Source of the DNA: Alphaproteobacteria bacterium
GTDB taxonomy: Bacteria > Myxococcota_A > UBA796 > GCA-2862545
Reading direction: 5' to 3'
DNA length: 64,000 bases
NCBI GenBank assembly: GCA_020632915.1
Contig: JACKEP010000005.1
Span: forward strand, 340,659-404,658
The notes under the pieces are model-generated. The model searched no databases and had not been told where the DNA came from. It saw only the letters and a program-made list of their open reading frames with translations. Made by a program: the position numbers and the translations under genes. Position 1 is the first letter of the stretch. Every line of letters starts with the position of its first letter. Positions 34,087-43,251 of the stretch are shown here, piece after piece.

Positions 34087-37000
34087 ATGGGCGACCCCGC
34101 TCGCGGTGACCCCGTGTCCTCCCCGTTGATGGCACTGTACCTGGATCTCGCTGCGCTGGCGCCCGAGGCCCGCCCGGCCGCGCTGTCGTCGGTGACCGAC
34201 CCGGACCTGCGCGGTCGGCTGGCGCGGATGCTCGCCGTCGACCCCTCCGATCGCCGGCTCGATCCGGAGGGCGGCCCGGCGCCGGCGGTCGCACGGGAGA
34301 TTGCGGCGCTGCTGGCGCGGCCCCCTGAAGCCCTCGGTCCGTTCCGCGTGCTGCGCGAGCTCGGCCGCGGCGGGATGGGCGTGGTGTACGAGGGGGAGGA
34401 GACGTTGCCGCGACGGGTGGTGGCGCTCAAGACGCTGCTCGAGCCCAGCCCGTCTCCGGAGGCGATCCGCCGTTTCGAGGAGGAGTGTTCGGCGATGGCC
34501 GCCGTGGACCATCCAGTCGTGCCGCGCGTGTACCAGGTGTTTCGCGACGCGGGCCGCCCGGTGATGGCCATGGAGCTCGTGCGCGGGGAGCCGTTCGTGG
34601 CCGGCATCGGTCCGCTGTCGTTCGACGACCGCATCCGGATGCTCATCGAGCTGGCGCGCGCCGTGCACGCGATCCACCGGGTGGGCATCGTCCATCGCGA
34701 CCTCAAGCCGGCGAACCTCCTCGTGGGACGCGGCGGCATGGTGCGGATCCTCGACTTCGGCATCGCCTCGGAAGGCGCCACGTTCGTGCCGGGCTCGGGC
34801 ACGCTCGCCTACATGCCCCCCGAGCAGCGGGCAGGCGCCGCGCCGCATCCGGTCCAGGACGTCTACAGCCTCGGCGCCCTGGCGATGCGGGTGCTCTGCG
34901 GGGGGGCGGACGACAGCGACGCGACGTGGGCGGGCGTGCTCGACACGGGCGAGACCGGGGTGGTGGACGTCGCGGCCCAAGCCCCCACGCTGCCGGCCAG
35001 CCTCGCCGCCGTGCTCGCGGCAGCGCTCCACGCCGATCCCCTGGTCCGCACCCCGACGGCGGAGGCCTTCGCCGACGAGCTCGACGGCTGGCTGGAGGCG
35101 GAGCTGCTGCGGATGCTGTCGGCGGCGGTGCCCGAGGCCGGACCCGCCGGTGCCGGCGCGGTGCGGCGTCGTGCCGTCGACAGCACCCTGGCTGTCGTCC
35201 GCCGGACGTTGGCGTCGGGGCCGACCGAGCGCCAGGGGCCGCCGCTGCCGCACACGGCCCTGCGCACGCTGGGCACGTGGCTCGCCGAGGGCACGCGGGC
35301 GGTGTCGGTGTACGGCCTGCCGGGGAGCGGCGCGGATCGCGTGGTCAAGGCGCTGCTCGACGAGGTCGGCGACCAGCTCACGGTCGCCGTGCACGTGCGC
35401 GACGAGCCGTGGGGGCCGCTCGGAGCGGCGCTGGGGACGTCCGCCTCCTCGGCGGAGGTGGTCGCGGCGCTTCGTGGGCTCGGTGCCGCGGTCGTCGGGG
35501 TGATCGGGCACGCGTCGGTGGGGGAGGTCCTGGCGCCGCTCCTGCCGCTCGCCCCGGACGTGCGGTGGGTGGTGGCGAGCCCCGCGCGGGTCACGCACCC
35601 TGGCTTCCGCCCCCTGCAGCTCGACGGCCTTTCACGCGACGAGGCCACGACCTGGGTGGCTGGTGCGCTCGCGCGCCACGGCGTCGACGTCACCCCGGAG
35701 GACCTGTCTGAGGCGGTCGCCCACGCCGGTGGGGTGCCCGCGTTGCTCGAGGCCCTGGTGGCGCGCGCGCTCGTGGTGGGGGGCGAGGGCTTGGGCAGCA
35801 CCCCGCTGTCGGAGCTGGGGGCGCCGTGGCGCGCGTTGATGGCCCCGGTCCGCGCGCTCGACGTGCGTGACCAGCGAACGCTCGCGACGTTGTCCCACCT
35901 GCCCGTCCCGGTGTCGTTGCGGGACGCGCGGTCCCTGCTCGACGACGGGGCGTGGCGCCTCGACGCGCTGGTCGACCGCGCGCTGGTCCGTCGTGACCAC
36001 GGTCGGGTCGCGGTGTCGCGTGTGGTCCGTACCGTGGTCGAGGAGGTGGTCCCGCAGCAGGTGCGCGAGGCCGCACGCGCGCCGTGGCTCGCCTGGATCG
36101 TCGACCAGGCCGGGCGTGCGGGGCGCGCCTGGATCGACCTGGCGCCGGGCATGGAGCAGCGGTTCGACACCCTGGCGCCCCATGTCGCCGCCGCTGCGCC
36201 CCACCTGGCGCCGGAGGCGCTGCACCACGTGGCGGCGGAGCTGGCGGATGGCCTGTCGCTGCTGGGCCACCGGCCAGCGCGCGCCGTGCTGGACGAGGCG
36301 GTCCTCGCCGCCACGCCGGACCCGACGGTGTCGCGCGATGCGTCCCTGGCCTGGGTGCACGCGATCATGCGCCGGCACCGACGGGGCGACCTGCAGGCGG
36401 TGCCGATGCTGGCGGCGATCCGCGCAGTGGCCGACGATCGGGACGGCAACCTGTTGTCCCAGGCGGCCCACGTCGAGGCGTCGCGTCACCCGCCCGGTCA
36501 CCAGGAGCCGGTGGTGACGCTGATGGAGGCCACGTGGGCCCGCCTGCGCGCCGGCGGGCAGGAGGCGTGGGGCGCGTGGATGGTGGCGGCGCAGGCGCCC
36601 GTGTCCAAGGGGATGGGCCTTCCGGGGGAGGCGCTGCTGCGGCTCGCCGAGGACGCCGTGGCGTCGATCCGCACCGAGGCGGCGCCGCTCGCCCGGTGCT
36701 TCGCCCAGCAGGCCCTGTCGTTCGCATGGATCGACTTCGGTCGCCTGGAGGCCGGGGCGCGCCTGGGCGAGCAGGTGTCCACCGAGCTCGCGCGCAGCGG
36801 TCACGAGCGCGTGGCCGCGTCGTTCGCGACCTACCTCGGAAAGGTCTGGTGGTACCTGGGCGATCTCGAACGTGCGGAGCTGTTCCTGCGCCGCGCCGTC
36901 TCCCACGGTACCCAACTGCATCCGCCGCATGCCCTGCAGTGGCTCGGGTTGCTGGCGCTGGCTCGGGGGCGTCCTGCGGAGGCGCGGGCGCACCTGGCCG

Positions 37001-37377
37001 AGGCGGAGCGACGGATGCCCCACATGGAACACGCCCTGCTGCACCACCATCGCCTCTGCACCGCGCTGCTGGCCCACGCCGAGGGCCGCCTCACGGAGGC
37101 ACGACCGCGCTACCGCGCCCTCGTGGACGGCTCGATGAACCTGTCGGCGACGCGGCGTGGTGCCGCCCTGGTGGGCCTGCTGCGGCTGTCGGACAGCCGT
37201 GAGGAGCGCGCGGCCACGGCGGATGCGCTGCGCGCCGAAGCCCGTCGTGACGCCGACGCGTGGCCGTTCGTACGACACGCGCTCGGCGACGATGGCCCCG
37301 AGCCGCCGGCGGCAGGGGCGCATGTGCCGTTGCTGGCGGTGCTCGCACGGCTCGCGCCGACCGCGGGGCAGGCATGA
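34087..37377 (+). CDS. Large Ser/Thr protein kinase with degenerate ATPase-like and TPR-like regions
   Basis: A 1096-residue protein. The PknB-type kinase domain spans residues about 85-350: LGRGGMGVVYEG, catalytic Lys115 in VALKTL, HRDLKPANLL (Asp205) and DFGIASE (Asp223). Next is a region with SVYGLPGSGADRVVKALL, which looks like a P-loop that has lost its Lys, then an AAA/NACHT-like stretch. The C-terminal 450 residues are helical, TPR-like repeats (for example LGDLERAELFLRRAVSHG). There is no obvious transmembrane segment, so it is cytosolic. Its stop overlaps the ATG of an ECF sigma gene, which strongly suggests the kinase controls that sigma factor. Confidence 0.88.
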   Translation: MGDPARGDPVSSPLMALYLDLAALAPEARPAALSSVTDPDLRGRLARMLAVDPSDRRLDPEGGPAPAVAREIAALLARPPEALGPFRVLRELGRGGMGVVYEGEETLPRRVVALKTLLEPSPSPEAIRRFEEECSAMAAVDHPVVPRVYQVFRDAGRPVMAMELVRGEPFVAGIGPLSFDDRIRMLIELARAVHAIHRVGIVHRDLKPANLLVGRGGMVRILDFGIASEGATFVPGSGTLAYMPPEQRAGAAPHPVQDVYSLGALAMRVLCGGADDSDATWAGVLDTGETGVVDVAAQAPTLPASLAAVLAAALHADPLVRTPTAEAFADELDGWLEAELLRMLSAAVPEAGPAGAGAVRRRAVDSTLAVVRRTLASGPTERQGPPLPHTALRTLGTWLAEGTRAVSVYGLPGSGADRVVKALLDEVGDQLTVAVHVRDEPWGPLGAALGTSASSAEVVAALRGLGAAVVGVIGHASVGEVLAPLLPLAPDVRWVVASPARVTHPGFRPLQLDGLSRDEATTWVAGALARHGVDVTPEDLSEAVAHAGGVPALLEALVARALVVGGEGLGSTPLSELGAPWRALMAPVRALDVRDQRTLATLSHLPVPVSLRDARSLLDDGAWRLDALVDRALVRRDHGRVAVSRVVRTVVEEVVPQQVREAARAPWLAWIVDQAGRAGRAWIDLAPGMEQRFDTLAPHVAAAAPHLAPEALHHVAAELADGLSLLGHRPARAVLDEAVLAATPDPTVSRDASLAWVHAIMRRHRRGDLQAVPMLAAIRAVADDRDGNLLSQAAHVEASRHPPGHQEPVVTLMEATWARLRAGGQEAWGAWMVAAQAPVSKGMGLPGEALLRLAEDAVASIRTEAAPLARCFAQQALSFAWIDFGRLEAGARLGEQVSTELARSGHERVAASFATYLGKVWWYLGDLERAELFLRRAVSHGTQLHPPHALQWLGLLALARGRPAEARAHLAEAERRMPHMEHALLHHHRLCTALLAHAEGRLTEARPRYRALVDGSMNLSATRRGAALVGLLRLSDSREERAATADALRAEARRDADAWPFVRHALGDDGPEPPAAGAHVPLLAVLARLAPTAGQA

Positions 37378-37853
37378 GCCAGGACCTCGACGCCGATCTC
37401 TACGCCCACCTGCGGCGGCTCGCGGGTCGCCTCGGGGGCGGGGAGGGCACGCTCAACCCCACGTCCCTGGTGCACGAGGCGTGGGAGAAGCTCGCGCGCA
37501 ACGACGCGGCGTGGAACGACCGCACGCACTTCATCGCGTTGTCGGCGCGGGCGATGCGCCAGATCCTGGTCGATCGGGCGCGCGGCCGCGGGCGGGCCAA
37601 GCGAGGGGGGGGACGCCACCGGACGACCTTGTCGGGGATCGCCGACGACGCTGCCCCGCTCGACCTCCTCGCGCTCGACGAGGCGCTGGAGCGGCTGGGC
37701 GAGGTGGACGCGGAGGCGGCCGACGTGCTGGTGTTGCGCACGTTCGGCGGGCTCACGCTCGACGAGGTGGCCGTGGAGCTGGGGCGGTCCAAGCGCACCG
37801 TGAGCACCCGCTGGCAGTTCGGGCGCGCGTTCGTGCTGTCGGAGCTCGGGTGA
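37374..37853 (+). CDS. ECF sigma factor coupled to the kinase
   Basis: A 159-residue protein with sigma region 2 (LVHEAWEKLARNDAAWND, then HFIALSARAMRQILVDRAR) and region 4 (AADVLVLRTFGGLTLDEVAVELGRSKRTVSTRW). It resembles the ECF group often found with Ser/Thr kinases in Planctomycetes and Myxococcota. ATG overlaps the kinase stop (ATGA). No anti-sigma factor follows, which is consistent with activation by phosphorylation, though that is inference. The next gene encodes a small membrane protein, which could be a target or be unrelated. Confidence 0.88.
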   Translation: MSQDLDADLYAHLRRLAGRLGGGEGTLNPTSLVHEAWEKLARNDAAWNDRTHFIALSARAMRQILVDRARGRGRAKRGGGRHRTTLSGIADDAAPLDLLALDEALERLGEVDAEAADVLVLRTFGGLTLDEVAVELGRSKRTVSTRWQFGRAFVLSELG

Positions 37854-37875
37854 ACGTCGCAGGGGGTCAGTGCCG

Positions 37876-38289
37876 ATGAACGTCGTGATTCGCCGTTTCC
37901 TCCTGTTGTTCTCGGGGTTGCTCGTCGTGGCGATCGTGGCCTCCTACGTCGACGCCACCGTGACGTCGCGCGCGGCCGGCGAGGTCGGCTGGGACGGGCC
38001 GGTCGCGCGCGCTGTCGAGGTCGCGGACACGTTCTGGGTGTCGTGGCTCTTCCCGGGCCTCGTGCTGCTGCTCGTGGCCCAGTGGTGGGTGCGCTCGGTG
38101 GCCCACGAACAGGATCCGACGGAGCCACCGCCGCGGGCGCGCAAGCCTGTCCCCAACCCGGGCACCCTCGATCCGATCCGCGACCTCACCGGCCTGTCGG
38201 CACCGCCGGCGGACGTCCCGTTGCCCGAGTACGACCCCGAGGCGGGCGGCGATCACGTGTACCGGTGGCGTCCGGAGGACGAGGCCTGA
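37876..38289 (+). CDS. Small membrane protein, unknown function
   Basis: About 137 residues. ATG 37876 is preferred; a GTG at 37870 is also in frame behind AGGGGG. Two hydrophobic segments are visible: FLLLFSGLLVVAIVASYV at the N-terminus and WVSWLFPGLVLLLVAQWWV near residue 60. The C-terminal 60 residues are soluble and Pro-rich. It starts 22 bases after the ECF sigma gene and may be cotranscribed. I recognise no family. Confidence 0.55.
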   Translation: MNVVIRRFLLLFSGLLVVAIVASYVDATVTSRAAGEVGWDGPVARAVEVADTFWVSWLFPGLVLLLVAQWWVRSVAHEQDPTEPPPRARKPVPNPGTLDPIRDLTGLSAPPADVPLPEYDPEAGGDHVYRWRPEDEA

Positions 38290-38337
38290 TCGTGCGGCGC
38301 CCCGGCGGTCCGGATAGCGGCCCGCTCGGAGGTGGCG

Positions 38338-38802
38338 ATGGCCCGCTGCTGGCTGATGAAGTCCGAGCCCGACACGTACGCCATCGACGATCTCGCCCGC
38401 GACGGCACCACGCTGTGGGACGGTGTGCGCAACTATCAGGCGCGAAACTACATGCGCGACGACATGAAGGTCGGCGACCGGGTGCTGTTCTACCACTCCA
38501 GCGCCACGCCACCCGGGGTGGCGGGCCTCGCTGAGATCAGCGCCGACGCCACGCCGGACGCCACGGCCCTCGACCCCGACGACGACCACTACGACCCCAA
38601 GGCCACCGACGCGGATCCGCGGTGGGTGGTGGTCGAGCTCCGCCACGTCGAGACGTTCCCCGAGGTGGTGCCGCTGGCCACGCTCAAGGCGGATCCGGCG
38701 CTCGCCGGGATGCTCGTGATCCAGCGGGGCCAGCGGCTGTCGGTGCAGCCCGTGGAGCCCGCCCACTTCGACCGGGTCGTGGCGCTCGCGCGGGGCCGCT
38801 GA
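38338..38802 (+). CDS. EVE domain-containing protein
   Basis: A 154-residue protein that is entirely one EVE (PUA-like) domain: WLMKSEPDTYAIDDL at the start, LWDGVRNYQARNYMRD, MKVGDRVLFYHSS, and WVVVELRHVETFPEVVPL. The family is widespread and homologous to human THYN1; it binds modified nucleotides. ATG 38338 follows CGGAGGTGGCG. The stand-alone form is typical of housekeeping copies rather than restriction-linked fusions. It is convergent with the secreted protein gene at 38824. Confidence 0.9.
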   Translation: MARCWLMKSEPDTYAIDDLARDGTTLWDGVRNYQARNYMRDDMKVGDRVLFYHSSATPPGVAGLAEISADATPDATALDPDDDHYDPKATDADPRWVVVELRHVETFPEVVPLATLKADPALAGMLVIQRGQRLSVQPVEPAHFDRVVALARGR

Positions 38803-38823
38803 CCCCGCGCGCAGCCCCGTCGC

Positions 38824-39924
38824 CTACTGGTCGAAGTCGACGTCGAACGCGAACTCGATGGTCAGGCTGCCGAAGCCGACGGGCGAGAAGCCCGAGCTCG
38901 ACTCGGTGGTCGATCCCGTGTCGTCGGCGGGCGACAGCGTCGGTGGCGCGTCGAACTGCATCCACCACTGCTCGTTCGAGGCAGGCGACGACAGGAAGTC
39001 CGAGTCCTCGAGGTTCTCGTGGGCGATCCACGACGGGAGGACGGCGCCGGTGGCGTCGAAGCGCATCGTGTGGAAGGCGGTGCCGTCGGTGGGCACCCAG
39101 ATCGCGTCGTCGAACTGGCGCGGGTCGGACGCCGTGAACGGCTGGCAGTCCGACGACGCCTTCACGAACGTGCCGTCGTAGGTGTTGTGGTCGGGGTTGC
39201 TCGCCAGCAGGTCGCCCGAGAAGGTGTAGACGGCGGTGCACGAGCACTGGGTGGGGGCGCTGCCCAGCCCGCACGGCCCGGTGGGCACGGAGAGCGGCGA
39301 CACGCTGAAGTCGACGGTGAGCGTGCCGGTGACCGACTGCAGGTCGGCGCGCACGCCCGTCCAGTCGTCGATCGGGTCGTGCGGGTTGCGGCCGGCCGCC
39401 ACCTCGCTGCCGTCGTCGATGCCACCGCCGTCGGTGTCGGGGTCGAGCGGGTCCGTGCCGTAGACGGTGAGCTCGTCGCTGTTCGACAGCAGGTCGCCGT
39501 CGTCGTCCTGGTTGGCGCGCAGCACCTGGAGCTGCACGAGCTGCGTGAGGTCGGCGCCGCCGGCGCTCGGCGAGGCAGCCTGCAGGAACGGCTGCTGGCC
39601 GGCGAACGATCCCGGCACGTTGAGCGTGAAGGTGGCGACCCCCGAGACGTTCGCGACGGCGCGTCCGAGCAGGTAGACCGGCGGCTGCAGGTCGAGGCAC
39701 GTCGGGGCGATCTGAGGCGGGCAGAACGGCGTTCCGGCCTGCTGCAGCGCACCGGCGAGGTAGACCGTGGCGCCCGGCGTGGCGCCGTCGACGCGCACGA
39801 TGTTGGCGCGCCCGGCCAGCAGGGCTGCCGGCGCGACGAGGGCGATCGGCGGCGGCGCGGGCGTGGCGGACGACGTGGTGGACGCAGCGAGCAGCGCGAG
39901 CAGGACGAGAGCAGACGGACGCAT
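38824..39924 (-). CDS. Secreted protein of the paralogous beta-domain family with a calcium repeat
   Basis: A 366-residue protein with a signal peptide (MRPSALVLLALLAASTTSSA, then TPAPPP). Residues about 28-110 are the shared beta-domain: VDGATPGATVYLAG, then CPPQIAPTCLDLQPPVYLLG and a VPG strand. It is followed by DDDGDLLSNSDELTVYG and DPDTDGGGIDDGSEV, a thrombospondin type 3-like calcium-binding stretch. The C-terminal 190 residues contain several Cys (TQCSCTAVYTFSGDLL) and end in a beta strand EFAFDVDFDQ. It is probably extracellular. The binding partner is unknown. Confidence 0.7.
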   Translation of the reverse strand: MRPSALVLLALLAASTTSSATPAPPPIALVAPAALLAGRANIVRVDGATPGATVYLAGALQQAGTPFCPPQIAPTCLDLQPPVYLLGRAVANVSGVATFTLNVPGSFAGQQPFLQAASPSAGGADLTQLVQLQVLRANQDDDGDLLSNSDELTVYGTDPLDPDTDGGGIDDGSEVAAGRNPHDPIDDWTGVRADLQSVTGTLTVDFSVSPLSVPTGPCGLGSAPTQCSCTAVYTFSGDLLASNPDHNTYDGTFVKASSDCQPFTASDPRQFDDAIWVPTDGTAFHTMRFDATGAVLPSWIAHENLEDSDFLSSPASNEQWWMQFDAPPTLSPADDTGSTTESSSGFSPVGFGSLTIEFAFDVDFDQ

Positions 39925-40025
39925 GGACGGACCCCCCTGGGTGTGGACCGGCGCAGTCTAGCGCACGGGGCGGGGTGCGTCGGCCATGGGGTGGTCTCGG
40001 TGACGCCTCGACGCGGATCGACCCG

Positions 40026-40973
40026 TCAGGGTCCGCAGTACACGTCCGTGTCGCCGCTGCCCGAGTCCGGCGGCGTGCATCCCCCGAGGGCGTCGCGGCA
40101 GACGATCGGCGCGGTCCGCGTCGCCACGCGCCACACGGTGAGCGCCGATCCGAGCGCGTCGCAGGAGGCGCAGCAGAAGCGACTCTGATCCTCGACGTCC
40201 AGCTGGAGCTGCACGGCGCCGTCGGCGCGCTGCCACGCCTGGGCGTCACCGTGGGCCAGGCCACACGTGCTCGTCGACCCGTCCCACGCCCACACCACCC
40301 GGTCGACGGTGAAGTCGACCGCGGGCAGCGTCCGACCCAGGGCCGCCTGGAGTGCCTGGTAGGCCGCGTCGTCTTCGATCACGTGGGACCCCTGCCACCA
40401 CGGATCGGTGTCGAGGGCGTCGGAGGTGTCCCACAGGTCGACGTAGCCCAGGCGCAGCAGCAACGCGGTGGTCAGCGGCGTGGACGTGGCCGGGTCGAGG
40501 GCCACGCAGCGCGGTGTCGCGGCCTGGATCGGCGTCCACACCGGCGCGGAGAGGTGGACCGTGCCCGGCGCGTAGGCCACGGCCTGCAGCTCGATCCGCG
40601 TGGCGGGCGCGCGGGCGGGGACCTGGACCGTCAGGCTCGCGTGGCCGCTGGGGTCGAACGTCGCGTGGCCGAGGAACGCGGTGGGCGAGCCGACGTCGAG
40701 GCAGTGGGGGGCGAGCAGCGCCGGGCAGGCCGATGCGCCGGTGGAGGGGCTGCCGACCAGCCACACGGGCGCGCCGGGTGGGCCGCCGGACACGGTGACG
40801 GGGGTGGCCTGCCCGGGCGCCAGGGCCACGCTGCCCAGGGTCAGATCGAACGCGGCGGCCAGGGGCCCGGGCGGTGGCGCCGGCCAGGCGGTGGCGTCCG
40901 AGGACATCGGCGCCGCGTCGGGCGTCGGGGTGGCACAGGCGAGGGTGAACACCAACCAGGCGACGGCACGCAT
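40026..40973 (-). CDS. Secreted or lipid-anchored protein of the paralogous beta-domain family
   Basis: A 315-residue protein. ATG 40973 follows CCGGAGGTCTCG. The signal MRAVAWLVFTLACATP may be a lipoprotein signal (LAC). Residues about 40-125 carry the shared domain: VTVSGGPPGAPVWLVGS, CPALLAPHCLDVGSPTAFLG and SLTVQVPA. The C-terminal half has three to five cysteines (RFCCASCDALG, CRDALGGCTPP) and ends DTDVYCGP. No calcium repeat is present here, unlike at 38824-39924. It lies in the same orientation as that gene, about 100 bases upstream of it. Confidence 0.65.
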   Translation of the reverse strand: MRAVAWLVFTLACATPTPDAAPMSSDATAWPAPPPGPLAAAFDLTLGSVALAPGQATPVTVSGGPPGAPVWLVGSPSTGASACPALLAPHCLDVGSPTAFLGHATFDPSGHASLTVQVPARAPATRIELQAVAYAPGTVHLSAPVWTPIQAATPRCVALDPATSTPLTTALLLRLGYVDLWDTSDALDTDPWWQGSHVIEDDAAYQALQAALGRTLPAVDFTVDRVVWAWDGSTSTCGLAHGDAQAWQRADGAVQLQLDVEDQSRFCCASCDALGSALTVWRVATRTAPIVCRDALGGCTPPDSGSGDTDVYCGP

Positions 40974-41250
40974 CGAGACCTCCGGAGGGGGATCGTAGGC
41001 AACGGGGGCCGGAGGTGACAAGGGCCAGCCGCAGGAACCGTGCGGCGCGGTCGGGCGGTGCCGTGCAGCGCCGCTGGACAGACGATCCTCGGCGTCGAAA
41101 CCGTACGAGCACGCCATCGGTGGCGAGCGGTCGCCGCGCGAGGGTGGCAGCTGGCCGCCACGGGGCCGCGCGTTCTCCCGTGCGTCCTCGGGTTGGCGTG
41201 GCCGGCCCTCACAGGTACGATGGCGGGACCCACTCCGTCCCGAGGGTCCC

Positions 41251-42522
41251 ATGTTCCGTCGCACCGCCATGTCCCTGGCGGGGGCAGCGTTATGAGGGGA
41301 GCCCTCAGCCGTGGGGGAGGTCGCGTACTTGCTCGCGTCCACGCGTGGGACGACGCGCGGCGCCTGCCCGGCACCGCTCGGCGGTCACTGCCTCGACATC
41401 GAGGCTCCGGTGATGCTGCTCGGCAGCCGCGCCGTCACCGAGACGGGCATCGTCGAGATGGCCGTGCGGGTGCCGTCCACGCTGAGCACCCGCCTGAGCG
41501 TCGACTTCGAGGTCGCCTTCATCCGCGGCTACAACGGGGCCGCCTCGGCGTCGTCGAACGCCGAGCACGCCGTGACGGTGGTGCCGGTGCCCGGCTGCAC
41601 CGAAGCCGGGGACCCGAACTACGATCCTCGGGCCAACCTCGACGACGGCTCGTGCATCGGCGCGTGGCCGAGCGGGTGGATCCCGTTCGACTTCACGTCG
41701 GTCGACTGGAAGAACGGCTGCCTGGGCGGCGACAAGTACGTGCGTCCGTCGGGCTACACCGGGGCCACGTGGGTCGGCGTCCAGCTGTGCAGTCCCACCC
41801 GCTACAAGGTGTTCCTGTCGGACGACCTGAACGGCACCTTCACCACGATCGGCGACGGGTGCGGCTCCGGCCAGGATCAGTGCGAGTACGTGTCGGGATC
41901 CCACGTCGCCTACGACGTGGACTACGCCACGACCAACGCGGGGCAGCCCGGGTGGTCCCGCTGCTCGGAGGGCGAGGAGGCCCTGTTCGGCACGCTCGGC
42001 GGGGCCCACTGGACGCCCTCGTGGCACGAGTGCGGCATCGCGATCCCCACCGACGTGCCCGGGTGCACGGTGACCGCCGCCACCAACTTCGACCCGGACG
42101 CCACCTACGACGACGGCTCGTGTACGTACCCGTCGTCGCTGCCGGACTGGACGGCGATCCCCGCCGACGTGCCGACGTGGAAGAACGACTGCCTCGGCGG
42201 TGAGGTCTACGTGCGCAACTCCGGCTACGTGTCGCCGGCGTTCGTGGCGGTCCAGCTGTGCAGCGCCACGCGGTACACGATCTTCCTCGGCGACGACCCG
42301 GCCGGTCCGTTCCACCTCCTGGGCGACGCGTGCGGTTCGGGGCAGGACCAGTGCGAGTTCGTCGGTGGCGCGTGGGCCGCGTACGACGTGGACTACGCCA
42401 CCTCGAACGCAGGCCAGGCCGGCTACACCCGCTGCAGCGAGGGCGACACGCCGGTGTTCGGCGTGCTCGGGGGTGCCCACTGGATGCCCAGCTGGATCGA
42501 GTGCGGCGTGTCCGTGCCGTGA
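41251..42522 (+). pseudogene. Secreted paralogue with two large tandem repeats, interrupted by an in-frame TGA
   Basis: ATG 41251, behind GAGGGTCCC, encodes MFRRTAMSLAGAAL, the start of a signal peptide, and then hits TGA at 41293-41295. The same frame continues open to 42522 with GEPSAVGEVAYLLASTRG and CPAPLGGHCLDIEAPVMLLG, the shared beta-domain of this family. The strand that precedes it in the paralogues is missing, so a deletion plus stop is likely. The rest is two tandem units of about 150 residues. Each begins GCT..DPN/DYDP..DDGSC and contains W-K-N-x-CLGG, VQLCS.TRY, GSGQDQCE and LGGAHW.PSW.ECG. A restart at GTG 41311 would give a 403-residue product without a signal peptide, unlikely for so Cys-rich a protein. 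Confidence 0.6.
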
Positions 42523-42609
42523 GGCGCAGGGCCACGCCGCCGATCGTCGGTCCGGCGCGCGACGACGCGCGTCGGCTCGGGTAGGTCGGGGCCTCGCGGA
42601 GAGGTGGTG

Positions 42610-43227
42610 GTGACGGACGAGGTGCCCGGAGCGGCGGACGGGTCGGTCGTTCCGGTCGTGGCGACGGTATGGACGCTCTCGGCCGTCGCGGTGGCCGCGG
42701 TCGGTGCCCTCGCGCTGACCGCCCTGGTGCTCGGTGAGCGCTCGTCGGACCTGCTGTCGCCCCCGCCCGCGTGGATGCTCGGTGGCGTGGTGCTCCTCTG
42801 GATTGGCACCGCCGTGGCGGTGGGGGTGCTCGTGGCCATGCTGCCGCTGCCCCGGCTGGTCCGCAGGCTGGCGATCCTGCTCGCGCTCGCCGTGTCCGGT
42901 TGGGGGTTCGGCACGGTGGGGCGCGCGCTCTACAGCGTGGCGGTGTTCGACCTCGGGGGCCCGACCGAGCGGACTGCGAGCACGTGGCAGGTGGTCGGGA
43001 TGCCGAGCCGTGGGGACGGCCCGCGTACGGTCAGCGCGACCTCGTTCGCTCGCAACCGCACTGTGTCCGTGACGCTGTCGGCGGCGGCGAGCGCCGCGGC
43101 GCCCGGGCCGATCGCGTGCGTGCGGCTGGTCACGGAGGTGACGGCGACCGGCGCCGAACGGCTCGTGCGGCTGGGAGAGATCGGTCCCGAGGACGTCCTG
43201 CCGTGCGAGGCGATGCAGCGTCGCTAG
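42610..43227 (+). CDS. Membrane protein, unknown function
   Basis: About 205 residues. Three consecutive GTG codons (42604, 42607, 42610) lie at the end of CGGAGAGG; the last gives the best spacing. There are three hydrophobic segments: residues about 15-40, 55-80 and 88-105 (LAILLALAVSGWGFGTVG). The C-terminal 90 residues are polar and probably periplasmic, with two cysteines (IACVRLVTEV and VLPCEAMQRR). No family recognised. The gene stands alone between the broken secreted gene and a convergent lipoprotein gene. Confidence 0.55.
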   Translation: MTDEVPGAADGSVVPVVATVWTLSAVAVAAVGALALTALVLGERSSDLLSPPPAWMLGGVVLLWIGTAVAVGVLVAMLPLPRLVRRLAILLALAVSGWGFGTVGRALYSVAVFDLGGPTERTASTWQVVGMPSRGDGPRTVSATSFARNRTVSVTLSAAASAAAPGPIACVRLVTEVTATGAERLVRLGEIGPEDVLPCEAMQRR

Positions 43228-43251
43228 GTGCGCGGCGGACGGCTGGTGTGC

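Noticed and set aside
41293..41295. TGA read as selenocysteine in the secreted paralogue
   Set aside because: The codon lies inside a signal peptide, no SECIS-like hairpin stands out after it, and paralogues do not have Cys or Sec there. A broken gene or sequence error is simpler.
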